From assembly GCA_037176905.1 (NCBI GenBank), contig JBBBWG010006224.1, forward strand, positions 1 through 64,000: 64,000 nt of DNA. Direction: 5' to 3'. Below are positions 57,130-64,000 of the stretch, piece after piece. The notes under the pieces were generated by a model. The model ran no database searches. It had not been told where the DNA came from and worked only from the letters and a program-made list of their open reading frames with translations. The DNA comes from Azolla pinnata (taxonomy: Eukaryota; Streptophyta; Polypodiopsida; Salviniales; Salviniaceae). Position numbers and translations under genes: made by a program. How positions within the stretch are numbered: the stretch's first letter is position 1; every line of letters begins with the position of its first letter.

Positions 57130-58314
57130 AACAGAACAGGAAGAGAAGCTCCATGGAAATGGGCGGTTTCACACGGGCGGCCACGTCCGTCCGGACAAAA
57201 GACGAATCCCAAAGTCCTTCCTGATCAGAAAAAAACGAAGCAAATCTTTTTCCTCCTCCATCGCCATCGCCATCGCCGTCGCCGTCGCCGTCGCCGTCGC
57301 CACCATCATCATCCGCATCAATCTCGTCTCTGCCTGCAGAAAATCCACTCCGCTGGCTTGCCCCCGAAGGTAGAGTTGCCTCTGTACGCGTGCTTGTACG
57401 CATCGTTTCTGTTTATTTATTTCGTATCCGTGTTGCACGGCTTTGAGTTGTCATAGATCTCAACGGAGTTTGGGAAAATCCGGGGGTTGTTTTGGACGCA
57501 CGACTGAGGTCCCCGACCCATCTGATTGCCTCCGATCCTTCATCGTATATTGCTTGAAATCCATATAAATCTGGCCTTTTTATCGGCGTACGAGCTTATG
57601 TAGCGTGTGTACATCTATGTGTTTGTGCTGTATGTGTCTGTTCACATATAATTCTGTGCGTATTAGACATGTAGCTGTCGTGTACATGTGCATCTATGTA
57701 CATGTATACGTTTACACACGTATCGGTAGTTTTGTACATGTACATACATGCATATATATATACGCAAACATTTACACCCGTATATGTTGTATGCATGTAC
57801 ATGTATGTATCTGCAAATGTGCGGCTGGTGTGCAATGTATACGTGCATGAATGCTGCATGATTATTGGTTGTATCGTATGTGTTGTATAATGTTAGCATG
57901 TATATGTATCATACATAGTATATGCATGCATGAATATGCACTGGATATTTGTTTGTAATTATTCATATGTGTGTGTTTGTGTATGGGAGTCCGTTTTATT
58001 TTATGCATATTGGGGCTGTGTGGGGATATTTACGTTTATATATATGCAGGTATTGTAACGAGCTTTGATTTTTCATTGGAATGCAATCTATATGCTAGGT
58101 TGTGCGTATCTATGGTTGTTATCTAATGAGCTATTCGTTTTTCATTGGAATTCAATCGACATGCAAGGGTTTATTGTGTAATAAACATATATTTGTGTGC
58201 TATAAGCTATAAAAATTCAAGTTTTTACTGGAAACTGAATGTATATTACTGCAACATATGAGATGTCTTTCATTGGAATGTGGGAATTAATTAAGCATTT
58301 CTTTTATTGCATAG
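57130..58314 (+). promoter_or_regulatory. Zinc-knuckle gene 5' UTR with leader intron
   Basis: CCCGAAG|GTAGAG at 57369/57370 is a plausible donor, and TTTTATTGCATAG ends at 58314, directly before the ATG, so a 945-bp leader intron is likely. The putative UTR exon includes (GCCATC/GCCGTC)n at about 57258-57300; the intron includes GTAC/ATGT-type repeats (57600-57900). Confidence 0.55.
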
Positions 58315-60971
58315 ATGGGTATAGACAACCTTGGTCTACGGAGAGGGCGTGTGGGAGATGACATCCGATCGAGCAGAGGGCCTGGCGGTATCAGAGGCCC
58401 TCCTCCTATGAGCAAATTCAGACGAGGTCTTGGTGCCAGGTTCAAAAAACGATCCTTTACTTGGAATGAAAAATAGCCTTGTGAGATGTTGATTCGATAC
58501 CAGGACCTGGAAAAACTGCACTAAACAATTCGATACCAGAAAACTCAGGCGAGGTCCTAGTTCCAGGCACAAAAGAAATCTTGAACGAAGATACAGAAAG
58601 CCTTGGAGAGATTGATTTTAGGTCAAGGATTAAGTTAAACTCAGGTGTTTGATACCTGCTGGACTAATCGATTTGATATCAGAAATTGGATTTAGGCTTT
58701 GTTAGACTTCATTCAATGGGCCTGGTAGCAGGTCTGTTTCATATGAACAAATTCAGATGAGGTTCGTGTCCCAGGTGTAAAAACAATCTTTGCACAACTA
58801 CAACAATGCCTTGGCAGAGATGTTTTCCTACTTATTGGACTAATCCATTTGATGCCAGAACTTGGAATCAGTTATTTTCGTTCAAAAACAGCAAAAAGTA
58901 TTGATTAGAGTAGCTGTCACAAGATCCCAAAGAGAATCACAAAAATTCATTCTTCACTCTACATGTAAAGTGAAGATTTCTATGAGTTAGTTACTTTTAT
59001 AACTACCGTATAGATATGCATCCATTTGCATAAAGTTTTGGATTTTCATCTATTTTTCTTTTATGCGCGGTTGATGCATCGGACAACGAGTGATTGAAGA
59101 TGTAAGTCATGAAAAATGAAAATTCTGTGGTCATAGGTTGCGTTTTATCGATTGGGTGAATGACAGGATCCCCTGATAAAGTTTTAGTTCTGGAAGCTTC
59201 TTTCTAACTTACTTTGTTAATGCAAGAACTTTATTCCCAAATTTTGGATAGATGAGTGGTTACTAACTTAAAATTTTGGTAAGAAGCAAGACGTTTTGTA
59301 GATTAGCGATATCTGTCAGAATCTGGCTACATATTTGGATAAAAGGCAAGATTTTGATATATTTACAAGTGTAATTTGGGTCAATCTATTTACTTATTGG
59401 AAATATACAAGATTTTGGCTAGACTGTGGACCAGTGTCAGGGAAATTCTCATTCGGGCCTCGAATACCATATATACAGCAATGTGTGGCAGATCAAATGT
59501 TCCTACTCGTTTACGAATGATATATATCAAATAGATTTCTATAGATTCTTTCTGAAAATCTTATTTATTAATCTATGGAGTTCACTTTTCTAAGATATTA
59601 TGTTGGAGGACATTCAGTGTCAGGAAAATGGCAAGTTCTTCGATTAGCAGTTTGCATGATAATATGCTACCATTGAATGTTAGTTTTGCATGCTCTTGAT
59701 TAACAGGCTTCCTCCAGATGTGTGCAATAATTGTAGGCGGCCAGGACACTATGCTCGGGATTGTACAAACGTAACTCTGTGCAACAATTGTGGGCTTCCA
59801 GGGTATTTATATCTGCCATGTCATGCTCCTGAAATGCATAGTTGAAAGATTATTATCTTTAAGACGGATTCATTACTCTTTTCCACTGCTTTGCTATCCC
59901 AAGTTTTATTTTTTTGTCGAATGGAAAATGGACTTACTTGTTTCTTGTAGTCTTGCCATTTAATTCATTTCACAATTTACCGAATTTGTTCATTTGCTTA
60001 GCTAGAGAGTGTGCCAGGCCTCTAGCCAGAGAGTCTGTCATCAAAAGACGTCTTGATGTGTACTCAGAACACGGATAACTGATTGTTGTCACAGAGCTGG
60101 AGGAAGCAATGCATTCGTTCATTTCACTTCGCTCCTTTTTAGTTGATTGACATGAAACACGTGATGAAATTGAACAGTATCTGGTGAAGCTTAGTTGCCA
60201 GTGTTGTTACTTATGCTGCTCACATGTACTCTTGTACATGTGACTTTCTGAGGCATCTAAATAAGCCCAGGTGGATACCTCTACCTACAGTAGATGCCAT
60301 TCCTTGGTTCACAGCCCGTTACGTTTACAATTGAGATTGTATTACTCCAAATGCATTTTCTGATATCTATATTTCAGCCTTTCCTTTTTGTGTATTGATA
60401 CATTTTCCTGTTTTCCAAAATCGTTTTATTTCTGGTATGCAGCCATGCTACAACATCCTGTACGAATGAGCGGGCATGTTGGAATTGCAAGGAGACAGGA
60501 CACAATGCAAGCACATGTTCAAATCAAGGAGTCTGTAGGCTGTGCAGCAAACCTGGGCACATGGCAAAAGATTGTGATAGTAAAGACCGCATCGACACTC
60601 GCCTTTGTAAGAATTGTCACCGGCCAGGCCACCTTGGTGCTGAGTGTAAATATGAGAAAGCATGCAATAATTGCCGGAAACCTGGACACTTGGCTCGTGA
60701 ATGTAGAAATACTCCAGTATGCAACATTTGCAATCAGAAGGGTCATATTGCAAGAGAATGTGGACCTCCACGACTTTCTATCCGATCTTTGGCTCCTCAA
60801 CCCTACAGTATGGACCTTCCTCATTATTCTAGGGATTATGATCGACTGGGTCATCTTACTAGAGAGTGTATGGTGGCAGCAATTTGTGAGACTTGTGGTG
60901 GGCGAGGACACATGGCGATAGAATGCCCATCAGATCCTTTAGTGTTCCGGGGTATGGGGTATCGCCACTGA
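58315..60971 (+). CDS. CCHC zinc-knuckle nucleic-acid-binding protein (CNBP/GIS2-like)
   Basis: Exons 58315-58439, 59707-59802 and 60443-60971 join in frame to 249 residues. A basic Arg/Gly/Pro-rich start (MGIDNLGLRRGRVGDD...) precedes knuckles of form C-x2-C-x4-H-x4-C: CNNCRRPGHYARDC, CNNCGLPGHATTSC, CWNCKETGHNASTC, CRLCSKPGHMAKDC, CKNCHRPGHLGAEC, CNNCRKPGHLAREC, CNICNQKGHIAREC and a last CETCGGRGHMAIEC. An eighth-position copy (YDRLGHLTREC) lacks its first two cysteines. The order matches the plant family of At1g75560. CNBP/GIS2 relatives bind single-stranded RNA or DNA and influence translation; the target here is unknown. The first splice uses CAG|GTTCAA, and degraded copies of this exon end lie in the intron. 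Confidence 0.93.
58400..58830. repeat. Degenerate repeats of the zinc-knuckle exon-1 end in intron 1
   Basis: The exon segment AAATTCAGACGAGGTC plus GTGCCAG|GTTCAAAAA (58413-58450) recurs as ACTCAGGCGAGGTCCTAG...CCAGGCACAAAAG (about 58543-58577) and AAATTCAGATGAGGTTCGTG...CCAGGTGTAAAAA (about 58750-58785). Flanking CCTTGG(C/A)GAGAT words also recur. Confidence 0.8.
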
Positions 60972-62960
60972 GAGTGCATTAGATATTATTAACAGGAAAG
61001 TGGATGTAATCTGTTTGAGGATTCCAGTACTAAAGATATAGACGAAGATGTGGATGTTTTGGAATGAGAGCCAATGGTCGTACATCTGAAGAGCGAAAGT
61101 CAGGCTGGATATGCTTTCATAGTTCGTGAAGTCACCTGAAGAATGAGCTGCTGAAGTAGTACTTTTTACTCTGTTGGTGCAAGAAAAAGATTGAGTAGTT
61201 TTTTTTGAACTTCACCTTGGTGGATGTTAAGACTTCTGGACGGGACGATAAGTATAACATATAGGAGGATGGAGTAACTACAAAACCAGTGTTTTTATTC
61301 TTTTATGGAAGAAAGATCCCGAGTAGCTTGTTTTGGTGTATGATTTATGGTGGAAAATGAATTGAATGCATTTCATTCTCTTGTTTGGAGCGTGTTATGG
61401 TGGTAACTCGCAGTAAAGCTGTAGTAGAGGGAACCCGAGACTTGCTAAGAAGTATTGTTTCGTGGAGAGAAGGAACCATGCTATCTTCCTCTGTTTGGAG
61501 TACATTTTATGGTGATAAGACTTATGAAGTAGTTTGTGATGGTTGATAGGTTAACTAGAGTGTACTGGGAAAACCATTGATTCTGGCCATGATTAGGAGT
61601 GCATTTTGGATGGAACACCCTTCAGTTGGGGGGAGAGGTTGTTGAGGTTTAGAGTGGTGCCATTGGATTTTCTGATGGGAAGTAGAAAGGCTGAGAATCA
61701 CAGGAATCTGAGGGATGAATATATGCATTCTGTAAGTACAAATGGACGGGCTTTGGAGGTCGGCACCAACCTTGTGTCAAGCCATCATTTAGAGATTCTT
61801 TCAACAAGAAGACGAGATGTATAACTCTCCTCGTACAAATAAACCAGGTAAGCTTATTGTACATCATTTGTCTGTCTGGCTGATTGTTTTCTCATGTCTT
61901 TGGTTAGCTGTCTTTGTTTTTAAAGGTTCTTTTGGGGTTAGCCTTATTTATAGGTAAGGCTCCATCTAGTTTGATACATCAGACTTTTGATCCTTGGCTT
62001 TCTTGCAAAGCCTGAGAGAAGCTCAAAGGCGCACCGTAACAATGGGGCATGATGGTGGCACATCTCACTACATGCAACAAAATCATGTGATACTGTTTCT
62101 GTTACTTGGTCCTTGTGGATTCTGGATACAATCAAGCTTCTGTTATGATATCAGTCTCCCATCTATCACTCAAGAATCCACAAGAACTTAATGCTTTCAT
62201 TGTTAAATCCTATCAAGAATTCAGAAGATCTTCATGCTGTCATACTTGAACAAGGACCTAGTTACCCTCCAGCATGATAGTGCTCCTTGAGAGAGTTGTG
62301 TGCATTGATTGTATGCAATTTCCGGTAAAACGATTCCTTGATATGCAATTAGCTTTGTCGTGAAATAGTTTGATCTGGATGTTCTATCGTATACATGTCG
62401 TGGAATGCTGGCTTTTGTTTGTCCATAATTTCTATGGGGCTGCTGGGTTTTCTGAGGTGATGCATGTAAATGGGAAAGCAGGCCTACATGATTTTGTGTC
62501 AGTAGATGCTTAATCAGGTAGTGAGCAGTCATTTGAGAAAGTTTTTATCATATCCAAACATCACTATGCTATGATTTGATCTGTTATAGGAATAACAGTT
62601 ATGATCTGTTGTAGGAATAGCAGTTTTTATCTGTTGTAGGAATAGCAGTTTTTATCTGTTGTAGGAATATAAGGATCAGCTGTGATTATATATATACATA
62701 TATACTTGGGCTCTATGAATGAGTGGGTATATATACATATATAGTTTGGGCTCTAGGAAAAAAACAGTGTGATAATGGAGTTGATTACCTTGATGGCGAT
62801 GCTGTTATCGAAGGCTCAACATGCAAGCAAGTTGTGTTTGCTGGTGATTCATGAGAAGAAACTAGCATGTTTTCCCGGAGAAAGGTTTTTCCACTGAAGA
62901 GCTTATATAAGAGATTTCTGGCATTGATCTCGGAGATTGTCAAGGGGCAAACATGAAGCT
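60972..62960. other. 3' region of zinc-knuckle gene and intergenic
   Basis: A 49-codon frame at 61397-61546 is present but unrecognised. 62580-62668 has about four copies of a ~25-bp unit (ATCTGTTGTAGGAATAGCAG). 62683-62758 has two TATATACATATATA...TTGGGCTCTA units. I see no supported gene. Confidence 0.55.
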
Positions 62961-62967
62961 TGTAAAA

Positions 62968-63216
62968 ATGGGTTGTGCTTGTTCCGATGGAAAACCCCGG
63001 AATGTGGAAAGCAAGCATATGCTTGTCCAGAGGGGATTTGTTTTTGAAACCATGAAGCCAGAGGAAGCTTCAGATGTGAGGCGTAGAAAGAAACCCTCGC
63101 GGATCATGCATACTTCACACAGATCTTTCTTGTTCACAGATACTTTCTTGTTTGGGAGAGGTTTCAGCAAACTGAAGAAGTTTTGCTTGTCGGGATATCG
63201 ATCTTATGGAAGTTAG
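62968..63216 (+). CDS. Possible small protein with N-myristoylation-type start
   Basis: An 82-residue frame begins MGCACSDGK, matching the MGxxxS/T myristoylation pattern with adjacent cysteines for palmitoylation, as seen in membrane-tethered plant kinases and calcium sensors. The rest is basic (RRRKKPSR) with Phe/Leu-rich segments and matches nothing I know. A 29-codon frame at 62867-62956 lies just upstream. This may be chance in a noncoding region; no splice or homology support. Confidence 0.25.
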   Translation: MGCACSDGKPRNVESKHMLVQRGFVFETMKPEEASDVRRRKKPSRIMHTSHRSFLFTDTFLFGRGFSKLKKFCLSGYRSYGS

Positions 63217-64000
63217 TTGCTCAGATAGCAAGCTTGAAGTTGTTTATACACTCCGTGTGAACATAGCTAGGGCAAGCTAGCCAGCAGAGCCATAGCTTGT
63301 TGATACTTATGGCTTCAGATGAGCTGTAGCAGATGCAAGAGCTGGCTGATTGCGTCGAGACGGGGCTTTGAAAGTGCTACAGAATCGTGTCAAGTCGTCG
63401 ATATTGGTCAGCGTCAGCAGATCCCAACCCTCTCGTTTAGATCCAACCGCCGATAAAAGATTGGCTAGTATATACACAAACCCCCTCCTGGATCATCTGT
63501 CAAACTAGAGAGCTTGAAAGTGCACGATAGTGTTGTTAGATACGCGGGTTAAGGCCCTCTCCATTTTCCTTCTCGATCGATCCTGCATCCGCATGGAATC
63601 GATTAAGATCGAGCTCATATAAATTAGCGCTAATTACGCACGGCATCGTAACTCGATTCGTTAGAGAGTGAAACACCATCAATTTGAAGCCTATCTATAG
63701 TGGAGCATTGGGAGCTCAGAATTGTGCCTCCTCCTCTTTTGAGAATAAATGAATAAATAAATGAATGAAATAGGTTTAAAACCAGCCAAGAAATAGGTTT
63801 AAAAAAAAAAACAAGGCAGAAATTTTTTGGGGTAGAATCAAAGAAAAACATGCAGATGATTGTACAAATGAGCAAAACAGAATGGCATCAAAATGTAGCC
63901 CATAAATAGAAATGAAGAAAAACAAAACATAGAAATGTTACAAATAGGGGAAAAAAAATCACTGGGCATGAAATCATACAGAAAACCAGCCAATAAATCA
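63217..64000. other. Window end, no gene recognised
   Basis: Ordinary AT-rich sequence with AAATGAAT repeats near 63745-63770. Nothing supported. Confidence 0.6.

Noticed and set aside
60388-60921. 177-codon plus-strand frame over the zinc-knuckle gene
   Set aside because: Shadow of exon 3 in another frame; the knuckle frame is clearly the coding one.
1-64000. LTR retroelements, capsid-bearing elements, CRISPR arrays or bacterial-type operons
   Set aside because: I found no long direct terminal repeats with primer sites, no polymerase or capsid motifs, and no spacer-repeat arrays; the repeats are minisatellites.

Overview
The window looks like nuclear DNA of a land plant. The genes are plant-specific (class II TCP factor, LEUNIG co-repressor, PSPG-box glycosyltransferase, PLS-class PPR protein), have many introns, and sit among interstitial plant telomere-type (TTTAGGG) repeats. 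I cannot name the species. Abundant simple repeats, including ACAT/ATGC and GATC types, homopolymer-rich proteins and a PLS-type PPR with no DYW domain would suit a seed-free plant, but that is an inference. There are two assembly gaps: 10370-10379 and 28282-29187.

Layout: 1-350 is a 17-bp minisatellite. It overlaps the 3' end of a minus-strand TCP gene (281-3193). From 3.2 to 13.4 kb I recognise no intact gene; this stretch holds microsatellites, three copies of a short terminal-inverted-repeat element, a long CTT tract, a poly-G gap and an array of perfect heat shock elements. A small TOM5-like gene lies at 13830-14850 (-), in two exons. After telomere-like satellites comes a five-exon amino-acid transporter of the AATL1/LHT8 type (18679-24403, +), then a family-1 UDP-glycosyltransferase cut by the large gap (25851-29495, -). 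At 30.7-32.4 kb there is an unidentified minus-strand exon series.

From 33 to 61 kb the window is gene-dense: LEUNIG (33295-40899, -, 18 coding exons, 902 aa), divergently paired with THO3/TEX1 (42380-47621, +, 11 exons, 347 aa), an intronless PPR gene (49530-52103, +), a SERF/4F5 gene (53049-53633, -) and a CCHC zinc-knuckle gene (58315-60971, +, 249 aa). The last 3 kb has only weak small-ORF candidates.

The genes do not form a pathway. Two touch RNA handling (THO3, zinc knuckle), one is an organellar RNA-binding PPR, and two are transcriptional regulators (TCP, LEUNIG). What links them is local tandem duplication: introns carry private minisatellites, two genes have tandem copies of an exon end with its splice donor, and coding regions hold in-frame simple-repeat expansions. 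Telomere-like repeats inside codons have 6- or 9-base units, whereas noncoding arrays are largely 7-base. I see no convincing evidence of a wholly new biological system.
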